A stretch of 64,000 bases of DNA from Flavobacterium alvei (GTDB lineage: Bacteria; Bacteroidota; Bacteroidia; Flavobacteriales; Flavobacteriaceae). Made by a program: the position numbers and the translations under genes. The notes under the pieces are model-generated. The model saw only the letters and a program-made list of their open reading frames with translations, was not told the DNA's origin and searched no databases. This document shows, piece after piece, positions 1-8,266 of this stretch. Positions within the stretch are counted from its first letter, which is position 1, and every line of letters begins with the position of its first letter. Location of the stretch: the NCBI RefSeq assembly GCF_002920895.1, contig NZ_PQVG01000004.1:186001-250000 (forward strand), given 5' to 3'.

Positions 1-43
1 TTATATAAAATTTTAAACTAGTTTTTAAAGAAATTCACCCATC

Positions 44-75
44 ATCTTTGTGAAATTTTGAACTTTGACAAAGAT
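44..75. repeat. Short inverted repeat upstream of the U32 gene
   Basis: ATCTTTGT (44-51) and ACAAAGAT (68-75) form an 8-bp perfect inverted repeat with a 16-base AT-rich loop, ending 14 bases before the start codon at 90. It could be a hairpin in the leader, the remains of an upstream terminator, or one of the dispersed intergenic palindromes seen elsewhere in the window. No T-tract follows it, so a terminator role is weak. Confidence 0.3.
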
Positions 76-89
76 TTACATCCTATAAA

Positions 90-1331
90 ATGACAACAAA
101 TAACAAAATAGAATTAATGGCTCCGGCCGGAAACTTCGAATCCTTGCAAGCTGGTTTAGACAATGGTGCCGATTCCGTGTATTTTGGAGTAGAGCAATTG
201 AATATGCGCGCCCGAGCAACAGTAAATTTCACAATGGATGATTTGAAGGAAATTGCTCGTCGCTGTGAAGAAAAAAACGTTCGAAGTTATTTGACTTTAA
301 ACACCATTATTTACGATCACGATTTGTCGGTTGTAAAAACATTGTTAAACAAAGCCAAAGAAGCCAATATTACGGCAGTAATTGCTTCAGACCAAGCCGT
401 GATTGCAATGGCAAGAGGCATTGGAATGGAAGTTCATATTTCGACCCAATTGAATATTACCAATATCGAAACCATAAAATTCTACAGCCTTTTTGCAGAT
501 ACAATGGTTTTGAGTCGAGAATTGAGCCTTCGCCAAGTGAAAAACATCACCGAACAAATCATAAAAGAAGACATAAAAGGCCCTAACGGAAAATTAGTAG
601 AAATAGAAATTTTTGGTCACGGTGCCTTGTGTATGGCCGTTTCTGGAAAATGCTATTTGAGTTTACATTCCGACAATTCATCGGCCAATCGTGGAGCTTG
701 CAAGCAAAATTGCCGCAAAAAATACACCGTTATCGACCAAGAAACGGGTTTCGAAATTGAAGTAGATAACGAATATTTATTGTCGCCAAAAGATTTATGC
801 ACGCTAGATTTCTTAGATCAAGTGATTGATTCCGGCATTCAAGTTTTGAAAATTGAAGGTCGTGGTCGTGCACCAGAATATGTGGCAACCGTAGTAAAAA
901 CCTACCGCGAAGCGATTGACAGTTATTACGAAGGCAGTTTTTCGAAAGAAAAAATAGCGGTTTGGATGGAAGCTTTAAGCACAGTTTACAATCGTGGATT
1001 TTGGTCTGGCTATTATTTAGGCCAAGAATTGGGCGAATGGAGCGATGTTTCAGGATCAATGGCAACACAAAAGAAAGTGTATGTGGGCAAAGGAACTCAC
1101 TTTTTCCCAAAAGCAGAAATTGGACAGTTTAAAATTGAAGCCTATGACATTCAAATTGGAGACAAGATATTAGTCACAGGACCAAGCACAGGAGCACAAG
1201 AAATGGTTATCGAGGAAATGTTTGTAAATGATGTTACGGCAGAGAAAGCCTCTAAAGGCGACGATTGCACCTTAAAATTACCTTTCAGAATCCGAATGTC
1301 TGACAAATTATATAAAATCGTGGAAGCCTAA
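90..1331 (+). CDS. trhP: U32 family protein, TrhP-like (prephenate-dependent tRNA uridine hydroxylation)
   Basis: This 413-residue protein matches the peptidase U32 family. Its E. coli member TrhP (YegQ) takes part in making 5-hydroxyuridine at the tRNA wobble position and depends on iron-sulfur and prephenate metabolism. The diagnostic block is visible: GHGALC at residues 176-181, SGKC ending at Cys188, then Cys204 and Cys208 in a GACKQNC segment. These four cysteines are a plausible Fe-S site. The N-terminus starts directly with the family opening ELMAPAGNFESLQ, which supports the ATG at 90. The stop codon overlaps the ATG of a ferredoxin gene by one base, so the two are translationally coupled. 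Family assignment is strong. The substrate is inferred, because collagenase-like U32 proteins and UbiU-type members share the fold. Confidence 0.85.
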   Translation: MTTNNKIELMAPAGNFESLQAGLDNGADSVYFGVEQLNMRARATVNFTMDDLKEIARRCEEKNVRSYLTLNTIIYDHDLSVVKTLLNKAKEANITAVIASDQAVIAMARGIGMEVHISTQLNITNIETIKFYSLFADTMVLSRELSLRQVKNITEQIIKEDIKGPNGKLVEIEIFGHGALCMAVSGKCYLSLHSDNSSANRGACKQNCRKKYTVIDQETGFEIEVDNEYLLSPKDLCTLDFLDQVIDSGIQVLKIEGRGRAPEYVATVVKTYREAIDSYYEGSFSKEKIAVWMEALSTVYNRGFWSGYYLGQELGEWSDVSGSMATQKKVYVGKGTHFFPKAEIGQFKIEAYDIQIGDKILVTGPSTGAQEMVIEEMFVNDVTAEKASKGDDCTLKLPFRIRMSDKLYKIVEA

Positions 1332-1561
1332 TGGTTATTGTAACACTGCAAAGAGCCAAATGTATTGGGTGCAATTATTGCGTAGAAATGGCACCCGTTC
1401 AATTTCAAATGTCTAAAAAAGACGGGAAATCGGTATTGATAAAAAGTGTCAATGCCAAAGGTTTTTTTACCTTAAAATCGCCCGACCACACTATAACCGA
1501 AAGCTGTGAATTGGCTGCCAAAGCTTGTCCTGTGAAGATAATTTCGGTAAAGGAAACCTAA
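1331..1561 (+). CDS. Single-cluster [4Fe-4S] ferredoxin
   Basis: A 76-residue ferredoxin. Cys11, Cys14 and Cys17 form the CxxCxxC motif and Cys66 is followed by Pro, the usual set of four ligands for a single [4Fe-4S] cluster. Cys59 is an additional cysteine near the C-terminus. There is no signal peptide, so it is cytosolic. Its ATG overlaps the stop of the U32 gene (TAATG), and a clear terminator follows 20 bases after its stop, so the pair is a two-gene transcription unit. The obvious inference is that it supplies electrons or helps maintain the Fe-S site of the U32 protein. That partnership is not shown by the sequence itself. Confidence 0.88.
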   Translation: MVIVTLQRAKCIGCNYCVEMAPVQFQMSKKDGKSVLIKSVNAKGFFTLKSPDHTITESCELAAKACPVKIISVKET

Positions 1562-1580
1562 TCTAATTTATTGTATAAAA

Positions 1581-1622
1581 AAAACCTCTAATTCTGTAAA
1601 AAAGAAATTAGAGGTTTTTTGT
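1581..1622 (+). terminator. Rho-independent terminator after the ferredoxin gene
   Basis: A 13-bp perfect stem pairs AAAACCTCTAATT (1581-1593) with AATTAGAGGTTTT (1606-1618), closing a 12-base loop and running into a T-tract. It lies just downstream of the ferredoxin stop and ends the U32-ferredoxin unit. Confidence 0.85.
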
Positions 1623-1734
1623 TTTCAAAAACTTGAAACCTTAAACTTTAAACTTTAAACTAAAAATAATATCTTTACCGATTAAAACGTTTAAGAACTT
1701 AAATTGCGTCTATCGCAATACTACATATAAAATT

Positions 1735-3090
1735 ATGGCATGTACAAGTTGTTCAACCTCTGATGGCGGTGCACCAAAGGGTTGTAAAAATAATGGGACT
1801 TGCGGCACCGATAGCTGCAACAAATTGACGGTTTTTGACTGGCTTTCTAATATGAGTTTACCTAACGGAGAAGCGCCTTTTGACTGTGTAGAAGTCCGTT
1901 TTAAAAACGGAAGAAAAGAATTTTTTCGCAATACAGAAAAATTAACGCTAAGCATAGGAGACATTGTCGCTACCGAAGCATCTCCTGGACATGACATCGG
2001 AATTGTTACCCTAACAGGCGAATTGGTTCGCATTCAAATGAAGAAAAAAGGAGTCAATTCTTCTAATACAGATGTTCCTAAAGTATATAGAAAAGCATCA
2101 CAAAGAGACATCGATATTTGGTCTATTGCTCGCGATAGAGAAGAACCGATGAAAGTTCGTGCTCGTGAATTGGCCATTTCTCAAAAACTAGAAATGAAAA
2201 TTTCTGATATCGAATTTCAAGGCGATGGTTCTAAAGCTACTTTTTATTACACAGCCAACGACAGAGTCGATTTCAGACTTTTAATCAAAGACTTTGCGAA
2301 AGAATTTAGCACCAGAGTCGAGATGAAACAAGTAGGTTTGCGTCAAGAAGCAGCTCGTTTGGGCGGCATTGGTTCTTGCGGAAGAGAATTGTGTTGTTCT
2401 ACTTGGCTAACCGATTTTAGAAGCGTAAACACCTCTGCGGCACGCTACCAACAATTGTCCTTGAATCCACAAAAACTGGCTGGACAATGCGGAAAATTAA
2501 AATGCTGCTTGAATTACGAACTCGACACTTACATGGATGCTCTAAAAGGGTTTCCGGACTTTGACACTAAATTAGTAACTGAAAAAGGCGATGCCATTTG
2601 CCAAAAACAAGATATTTTCAAAGGATTGATGTGGTTTGCTTATACCAATGATTTTGCCAATTGGCATGTTTTAAAAATAGATCAAGTAAAAGAAATTGTT
2701 GCCGAAAACAAACTCAAAAACAAAGTAGCTTCACTCGAAGACTTTGCCATAGTAATTGTTCAAGAGCCTGAAAAACATTTTAATAACGCAATGGGTCAGG
2801 AAAGTTTAACCCGTTTTGATCAGCCTAAGAAAAAGAAAAAACCAAATAAAAAACGTAAAAACGGCGAAAATTTAATTGTTGCTAATAATAACAATGTTAA
2901 TGCTAATACAAATAGCAATACTACTAGCAAACCTAACAACAATAATAAACCTAATAACAACAGGCCTAATAACAACAACAGACCCAATAACAACAAGCCT
3001 AAACCCAATAACAACAATAACACTAACGAGAAAAAACCTGTAGTTGCGAGAAAACCTATAATTATTACTAAAAATGAGAATAAGGAATAG
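1735..3090 (+). CDS. ricT: RicT / YaaT family protein (PSP1 domain) with Asn-rich tail
   Basis: The PSP1/RicT core is recognisable from the blocks GSCGRELCC and QCGKLKCCLNYEL. B. subtilis RicT is part of the Fe-S-containing Y-complex (RicA/RicF/RicT) that affects RNase Y-dependent mRNA processing, and it is about 275 residues long. This protein has 451 residues and two extensions. The N-terminus has five cysteines within the first 28 residues. The C-terminal tail from about residue 360 begins with a Lys-rich patch and continues as a low-complexity Asn-rich tract, mostly AAC/AAT codons, to about residue 430. The 3' end overlaps gldH by 17 bases, so the two genes are coupled. The ricT name follows the domain; the molecular role in Bacteroidota is inferred. 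Confidence 0.85.
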   Translation: MACTSCSTSDGGAPKGCKNNGTCGTDSCNKLTVFDWLSNMSLPNGEAPFDCVEVRFKNGRKEFFRNTEKLTLSIGDIVATEASPGHDIGIVTLTGELVRIQMKKKGVNSSNTDVPKVYRKASQRDIDIWSIARDREEPMKVRARELAISQKLEMKISDIEFQGDGSKATFYYTANDRVDFRLLIKDFAKEFSTRVEMKQVGLRQEAARLGGIGSCGRELCCSTWLTDFRSVNTSAARYQQLSLNPQKLAGQCGKLKCCLNYELDTYMDALKGFPDFDTKLVTEKGDAICQKQDIFKGLMWFAYTNDFANWHVLKIDQVKEIVAENKLKNKVASLEDFAIVIVQEPEKHFNNAMGQESLTRFDQPKKKKKPNKKRKNGENLIVANNNNVNANTNSNTTSKPNNNNKPNNNRPNNNNRPNNNKPKPNNNNNTNEKKPVVARKPIIITKNENKE

Positions 3091-3553
3091 CGCAATATTG
3101 CTTTTAGTTGTAATTCTCTTTTTTTCGTGCGACAAAAAAAGAGTTTTCGACGAATACAAATCCGTAGGAACAGCTTGGCACAAAGACAGTATTGTTTCAT
3201 TTAATTTACCCGAATTAGATTCGACAAAACGATACAATCTTTTTGTAACTTTGAGAGACAACAACAACTATCCGTTCAACAATCTGTTTTTGATTGTGGG
3301 CCTCGAAATGCCCAATGGATTTACAAAAGTAGATACACTTGAGTACGAAATGGCCAATCCAGACGGATCTCTTATGGGAGAAGGATTTTCAGACATCAAG
3401 GAAAACAAACTTTTTTATAAAGAAAAAGTTCGCTTTAGAGGAAAATACAAAGTCAACATCAAACAAGCAGTTCGCGAAAACGGAAAAGTTCCAGGTGTAA
3501 CCGCTTTAGAAGGAATCACAGAAGTAGGTTTTAGAATAGAAAAAATAGATTAA
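3074..3553 (+). CDS. gldH: Gliding motility lipoprotein GldH
   Basis: A 159-residue lipoprotein recognised as GldH, required for gliding and T9SS-dependent functions in Flavobacterium johnsoniae. The signal peptide is followed by a lipobox ending FFSC, placing the mature protein in the envelope, with Cys19 as the lipid-attachment site. The remainder is a compact beta-rich domain with the GldH-like stretch beginning VGTAWHKD. The start at 3074 lies inside the 3' end of ricT, and the next gene starts 7 bases after the stop. It is therefore the middle gene of a tight ricT-gldH-pbp1A operon, which links motility lipoprotein synthesis with cell-wall synthesis. Confidence 0.9.
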   Translation: MRIRNSAILLLVVILFFSCDKKRVFDEYKSVGTAWHKDSIVSFNLPELDSTKRYNLFVTLRDNNNYPFNNLFLIVGLEMPNGFTKVDTLEYEMANPDGSLMGEGFSDIKENKLFYKEKVRFRGKYKVNIKQAVRENGKVPGVTALEGITEVGFRIEKID

Positions 3554-3559
3554 AAAAAT

Positions 3560-5872
3560 ATGGCTACTCAAAAGAAAAATATTCAGACAAAAAATATTGA
3601 AAAAGACATCACCTACTATAAAAAGAAATTTTGGAAAGTTTTCTTTTATGGCCTTGGAGGATTATTATTATTTTTCCTATTTGCCTCTTGGGGACTTTTT
3701 GGGTCTATGCCTTCGTTTGAGGATTTAGAAAATCCCGATTCTAATTTGGCCACCGAAATCATCTCGTCTGATGGAGTGATTTTAGGTAAATATTTCGAAA
3801 AAAACAGGTCGCAATTAAAATATTCTGACTTACCTAAAAATCTGGTAGATGCACTGGTAGCAACTGAAGACGAACGTTTTTATGAACATTCAGGAATTGA
3901 TGGACGAGGAACATTAAGAGCCATTGCCAGTTTAGGAACAAGTGGCGGAGCGAGTACGCTAACCCAACAATTAGCCAAACAATTATTCCACGGCGAAGGT
4001 TCAAAATTCTTGCCTTTTCGAATCGTTCAAAAAATCAAAGAATGGATTATCGCCATCAGATTAGAAAGACAATACACCAAAAACGAAATCATTGCCATGT
4101 ATTGCAATGTCTATGATTTTGGAAACTATTCTGTTGGAGTAAGTTCGGCAGCCCAAACCTATTTTTCAAAAGCACCCAAAGATTTAACCATAGACGAATC
4201 GGCAATTTTGGTCGGAATGTTCAAAAATTCAGGTTTATACAACCCTGTAAAAAATCCACAAGGAGTTAAAAACCGAAGAAATGTAGTGCTTTCGCAAATG
4301 GAAAAAGGAGGTATCATTACCCAAGGTCAAAAAGAAAAACTTCAAGCATTACCAATCACTCTGCATTTCAAACTAGAAAGCCACCGCGAAGGAACAGCTA
4401 CTTATTTCAGAGAATATTTGCGTGAATACATGAAAAAATGGATGGAAACCAACAAAAAAGCCGATGGATCCGATTATAACATCTACAAAGACGGTTTAAA
4501 AATCTACACCACCATCGATTCTAGAATGCAATTACATGCCGAAGAAGCCGTTGCCAAACATATGGAAAACCTGCAAGAACAGTTTTTTGAAGAAGCTAAA
4601 ACCAATAAGAATGCACCATTCGTAAACATTACCGAGGCCGAAACCCAACGCATACTCAAACAAGCCATGAAAGCTTCCTACCGATGGACAGTGATGTCCG
4701 AAATGGAAAAATCCGAAGAAGATATAATAGCCTCGTTCAGCAAAAAAACAAAAATGAAAGTCTTCACTTGGAAAGGCGAAAGAGACACCATTATGACTCC
4801 TTTAGACTCCATCCGATATTACAAACACTTTTTGCAATCGGGTTTAATGGCTATGGAACCACAAACGGGTAACATCAAAGCTTGGGTGGGTGGAATCAAT
4901 TACAAATATTTTCAATACGATCACGTAGGTCAAGGTGCACGACAAGTAGGCTCTACATTCAAACCATTTGTGTATGCAACCGCAATCGAACAACTAGGAA
5001 TGTCTCCCTGTGATACCATCCTCGATGGACCGTTTATGATTCGAAAAGGACGTCATCACGTAACCGAAGATTGGGAACCAAGAAATTCTAACAATCAATA
5101 CCGTGGCATGGTTACTTTGAAACAAGGATTAGCCAATTCTATCAACACCATTTCGGCCAAATTAATAGACAAAACGGGACCTGAAGCCGTAATCGAATTA
5201 ACCCATAAATTAGGCGTAAAATCTGATATTCCAGCTCAGCCTTCTATCGCATTAGGCGCTGTTGACATTACCGTAGAAGACATGGTGGCAGCTTACGGAA
5301 CCTTTGCCAACCAAGGTGTTTATGTAAAACCTCAATTCATTTCTCGAATCGAAGACAAAAGTGGCGTTGTAATCTACGAACCCATTCCAGAATCTCACGA
5401 TGTATTGAACAAAGATATCGCATTTGCCGTAATCAAATTACTCGAAGGCGTTACTGAAAGTGGTTCAGGAGCTAGATTAAGAACACAAGGTGGCGGTAGT
5501 GGAGACAATCGCTGGACAGGATATCCGTATATGTTTACCAATCCAATTGCTGGAAAAACAGGAACAACTCAAAACCAGTCGGATGGTTGGTTTATGGGAA
5601 TGGTTCCTAACTTAGTTACTGGAGTTTGGGTAGGTTGCGAAGACCGTTCGGCACGTTTCAAAAGCTTGACTTATGGACAAGGAGCAACAGCCGCATTACC
5701 CGTTTGGGGTTATTTTATGAAACTTTGTTACGAAGATGAAAACCTCAAAGTTTCCAAAGAAGAATTCGATAGACCTGCCAATCTTTCTATAAAGGTAGAT
5801 TGTTACACCCGCCCAAAAGTTGTAAAAGACACCACAGCCGTTGAACAAGAAACCGAAGAATTCGATTTATAG
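3560..5872 (+). CDS. Bifunctional class A penicillin-binding protein (PBP1A type)
   Basis: A 770-residue peptidoglycan synthase. One transmembrane helix lies at about residues 30-50. The GT51 glycosyltransferase domain follows, with the EDERFYEH motif (catalytic Glu103) and the GGASTLTQQLAKQL block. The transpeptidase domain carries STFK with nucleophile Ser465 and Lys468, an SIN motif in the NSINT segment, and KTGTT starting at Lys666. All catalytic motifs of a functional enzyme are intact. The C-terminus is a short acidic tail. It begins 7 bases after gldH and shares that operon. A beta-lactamase gene follows on the same strand after a palindromic repeat. Confidence 0.93.
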   Translation: MATQKKNIQTKNIEKDITYYKKKFWKVFFYGLGGLLLFFLFASWGLFGSMPSFEDLENPDSNLATEIISSDGVILGKYFEKNRSQLKYSDLPKNLVDALVATEDERFYEHSGIDGRGTLRAIASLGTSGGASTLTQQLAKQLFHGEGSKFLPFRIVQKIKEWIIAIRLERQYTKNEIIAMYCNVYDFGNYSVGVSSAAQTYFSKAPKDLTIDESAILVGMFKNSGLYNPVKNPQGVKNRRNVVLSQMEKGGIITQGQKEKLQALPITLHFKLESHREGTATYFREYLREYMKKWMETNKKADGSDYNIYKDGLKIYTTIDSRMQLHAEEAVAKHMENLQEQFFEEAKTNKNAPFVNITEAETQRILKQAMKASYRWTVMSEMEKSEEDIIASFSKKTKMKVFTWKGERDTIMTPLDSIRYYKHFLQSGLMAMEPQTGNIKAWVGGINYKYFQYDHVGQGARQVGSTFKPFVYATAIEQLGMSPCDTILDGPFMIRKGRHHVTEDWEPRNSNNQYRGMVTLKQGLANSINTISAKLIDKTGPEAVIELTHKLGVKSDIPAQPSIALGAVDITVEDMVAAYGTFANQGVYVKPQFISRIEDKSGVVIYEPIPESHDVLNKDIAFAVIKLLEGVTESGSGARLRTQGGGSGDNRWTGYPYMFTNPIAGKTGTTQNQSDGWFMGMVPNLVTGVWVGCEDRSARFKSLTYGQGATAALPVWGYFMKLCYEDENLKVSKEEFDRPANLSIKVDCYTRPKVVKDTTAVEQETEEFDL

Positions 5873-5874
5873 TT

Positions 5875-5958
5875 TCTAGGAGCTGTTTCCTGCTGTACAC
5901 TGTATCTTTTGTGGCGAACCCCGCCACAAAAGGATGCCGTTCCCATCAGGGCTAGGGC
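5875..5958. repeat. Palindromic intergenic repeat-like element
   Basis: An 84-base element with unusually high GC for this genome fills most of the gap between the PBP gene and the beta-lactamase gene. Its centre is an 11-bp perfect stem, CTTTTGTGGCG (5906-5916) against CGCCACAAAAG (5922-5932), with a 5-base loop. The flanks read CTAGGAGCTGTTTCC on the left and CATCAGGGCTAGGGC on the right. From memory, this layout resembles a dispersed palindromic repeat common in Flavobacterium genomes; I could not check that. It is not followed by a T-tract, so it is not a classical terminator. Confidence 0.55.
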
Positions 5959-5987
5959 ATTTGTTTCTAAATATAAACGAAGTATCT

Positions 5988-6809
5988 ATGAAAAGAATAG
6001 CTGTTTTTTGGATTTTATTGATGAGTTTAACAATGACTTGCCAAACAAAAAATAGTCAGGACAAAGAGACTCTTGTTCCTGAATTCAACAAAATACTAGA
6101 CAGTTTAAAAGTTAAAGGGTCAATTTTAATCTACTCCTTTACAGATAAAACGTATTATTCCAATGATTTTTCTTGGGCAAAAACCGGAATTATTCCCGCA
6201 TCCACATTTAAAATTCCAAATTCTATTATTGCACTTGAAACCGGTGTAATAAAGAATGAGTCCGATGTTTTTAAATGGAACGGAGAAAAAAGATGGAATA
6301 AAAAATGGGAACAAGATTTAACTTTCAAAGATGCATTTCAGGTTTCTTGTGTTCCTTGTTATCAGGAAATAGCGCGAAAAATTGGTGTCGAAAGAATGAA
6401 AAACTATCTCAATAAACTCAATTATAAAGAAATGGTTTTTGACAACACAACCATCGATGTTTTTTGGCTTGATGGAAAATCCAAAATATCCCAAACCCAA
6501 CAAATTCAGTTTCTAAAAAAATTCTATTTTTCAGAATTGCCTATTTCAAAAAGAACCGAATCAATAGTGAAAAGCATAATGCTAATTGAGAAAACAGATG
6601 AATATACCCTAAGCGGAAAAACAGGTTTGTCAGCAAAAAACGATTTGTATAATGGTTGGTTTGTTGGTTATTTTGAAGTAAAAAACAAAGTTTATTTCTT
6701 TGCTACAAATCTAGAACCTATGAAAAAGGAAGCCGCCAATGAAGACTTTTACTCAGCTAGAATCAATGCAACAAAACAAGCCTTTAAAAACCTTAATTTT
6801 TTGAAATAA
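5988..6809 (+). CDS. Class D (OXA-type) serine beta-lactamase
   Basis: Starting at the ATG at 5988, the protein has 273 residues and an N-terminal export signal, with a Cys near residue 17 that may be a lipid site. The four class D landmarks are present: STFK (Ser72 nucleophile, Lys75 the residue carbamylated in this family), SCV (Ser120-Val122), KTG (Lys211) and the downstream GWFVG segment. The length is normal for OXA enzymes. An upstream in-frame ATG at 5934 falls inside the palindromic element and would put 18 extra residues before the signal peptide, so it was not used. The likely role is beta-lactam hydrolysis in the periplasm. It sits behind a PBP gene with the repeat between them, so shared regulation is possible but unproven. 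Chromosomal flavobacterial OXA enzymes vary widely in activity. Confidence 0.88.
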   Translation: MKRIAVFWILLMSLTMTCQTKNSQDKETLVPEFNKILDSLKVKGSILIYSFTDKTYYSNDFSWAKTGIIPASTFKIPNSIIALETGVIKNESDVFKWNGEKRWNKKWEQDLTFKDAFQVSCVPCYQEIARKIGVERMKNYLNKLNYKEMVFDNTTIDVFWLDGKSKISQTQQIQFLKKFYFSELPISKRTESIVKSIMLIEKTDEYTLSGKTGLSAKNDLYNGWFVGYFEVKNKVYFFATNLEPMKKEAANEDFYSARINATKQAFKNLNFLK

Positions 6810-6841
6810 ACGTTTTTAATTGTTTAAATTAGTGGTTAATT

Positions 6842-7543
6842 ATGATCAACAAAAAAGTTAACAACGTACAAGAAGCACTCGAAGGAATCGAAAACGGAAT
6901 GACCTTAATGCTGGGCGGTTTCGGATTGTGTGGCATTCCCGAAAACTCCATCGCCGAACTCGTCAAAAAAGGAACCAAGGATTTGACCTGCATTTCCAAC
7001 AATGCCGGTGTTGATAATTTTGGATTGGGACTGCTTTTACAAAAACACCAAATCAAGAAAATGATTTCTTCCTATGTGGGAGAAAATGCCGAATTCGAAC
7101 GCCAAATGCTTTCCGGCGAACTCGAGGTAGAACTTATTCCGCAAGGAACTTTAGCCGAACGTTGTCGTGCAGCCCAAACTGGAATTCCCGCTTTTTTCAC
7201 ACCTGCAGGTTTCGGAACCGAAGTCGCCATTGGTAAAGAAACCCGCGAATTCAATGGAAAAATGCACGTAATGGAATTGGCTTTCAAAGCTGATTTTGCC
7301 ATTATAAAAGCTTGGAAAGGCGACACGGCAGGAAACCTCATCTTCAAAGGAACCGCTCGAAACTTCAATCCGTGTATGGCTGGAGCTGCCAAAATCACTA
7401 TCGCCGAAGTAGAAGAACTGGTAGAAGCAGGAACGCTTGACCCCAACCAAATTCACATTCCCGGAATTTTTGTTCAGCGCATTTTTCAAGGAGAGAAATA
7501 CGAAAAGCGGATTGAGAAGAGGACTGTTCGAGAAAGAAAATAG
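6842..7543 (+). CDS. scoA: 3-oxoacid CoA-transferase subunit A
   Basis: A 233-residue alpha subunit of succinyl-CoA:3-ketoacid (or acetoacetate) CoA-transferase. The family features are the [13 protein letters not shown] glycine-rich block near residue 24 and the conserved [12 protein letters not shown] segment. It acts in the cytosol with the beta subunit encoded at 8267-8923 to move CoA between succinyl-CoA and acetoacetate, in ketone-body or branched-chain amino-acid breakdown. The two genes are normally adjacent. Here a 549-base gene for an exported protein lies between them. Confidence 0.93.
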   Translation: MINKKVNNVQEALEGIENGMTLMLGGFGLCGIPENSIAELVKKGTKDLTCISNNAGVDNFGLGLLLQKHQIKKMISSYVGENAEFERQMLSGELEVELIPQGTLAERCRAAQTGIPAFFTPAGFGTEVAIGKETREFNGKMHVMELAFKADFAIIKAWKGDTAGNLIFKGTARNFNPCMAGAAKITIAEVEELVEAGTLDPNQIHIPGIFVQRIFQGEKYEKRIEKRTVRERK

Positions 7544-7574
7544 TTTGTTGTTAGCTTAGAAAAACCAATAATAT

Positions 7575-8123
7575 ATGAAACACTTTTTTTTATCAATGAT
7601 TCTTTGCATTATAGGAAACATTGCTCTTGGTCAAAATGGTCCAAAAGAAATGTCTCCAGAAATTTTAAAAAAAATAAAAGCAGAAGTAGAAGCCCAAATC
7701 CCTAAACTAAAACTAAAGCTTTCAAAACAAGAATTAAATGCTGATGAAATAGAATTCAAAATAGATACATTCCGAATAGAAACAATAGCTTCCAAACGAA
7801 TGGAAATTGATTATTCAACAACAGGAATGAATATAACAGTTGATGAATTGACTACTTCCTACGACAAGTTAATGAACAAGTATTATGGCAAACTTATGAA
7901 ATTGCTTAAACCCGAAGACAAAAAAATTCTTATTACAGCGCAAAAAGCCTGGTTGGTATTTCGTGATGCTGAACTCAAATTAATTGGAACTATGACTGAT
8001 GATCAATATTCAGGAGGCGGAACAATTCAATCAAATATTCGAATGGGTCAATATTCATCTTTAGTAGTTGAAAGAACAATAGATATTTTTAATTATTATA
8101 GCAGAATTCTTAAAGATGAATAA
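7575..8123 (+). CDS. Exported LprI-like (DUF1311) protein lying between scoA and scoB
   Basis: A 182-residue protein with a signal peptide of about 19 residues. The C-terminal half fits the lysozyme-inhibitor LprI-like N-terminal domain (DUF1311). The segment YDKLMNKYYGKLMKLL, then the block around AQKAWLVFRDAE, then a GGG-containing stretch is the usual order. DUF1311 proteins are periplasmic; some bind lysozyme, and most are of unknown function. It has no apparent link to CoA-transferase chemistry. It interrupts an otherwise conserved gene pair and starts 31 bases after scoA, so it may be co-transcribed. An insertion after the pair formed is the simplest reading. Confidence 0.75.
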   Translation: MKHFFLSMILCIIGNIALGQNGPKEMSPEILKKIKAEVEAQIPKLKLKLSKQELNADEIEFKIDTFRIETIASKRMEIDYSTTGMNITVDELTTSYDKLMNKYYGKLMKLLKPEDKKILITAQKAWLVFRDAELKLIGTMTDDQYSGGGTIQSNIRMGQYSSLVVERTIDIFNYYSRILKDE

Positions 8124-8266
8124 TGCCAGCCACTACAGCTACAACAATGGATTTGAGTTAGCTTGATAAAAAAATAATTTTTTTAATCAACAAAAACTTA
8201 AATGACCTTCTATTACTTTTAAAGTTCAAAATCTTAATTTATCTTAATGGTTTAAAAATTAAAAAT

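Noticed and set aside
1630..1665. AACTTTAAACTTTAAACT stretch as a regulatory repeat
   Set aside because: Similar simple sequence appears in other gaps (for example 21430-21470) and looks like AT-rich filler.
2880..3030. Asn-codon repeat as a phase-variation tract
   Set aside because: The repeats are trinucleotide and in frame, so changes in copy number would change tail length, not switch the gene on and off.
2820..3267. Leucine- or valine/isoleucine-rich frames on the minus strand opposite the ricT tail
   Set aside because: They are antisense translations of the AAC/AAT repeats that encode the Asn-rich tail of RicT and have no independent support.
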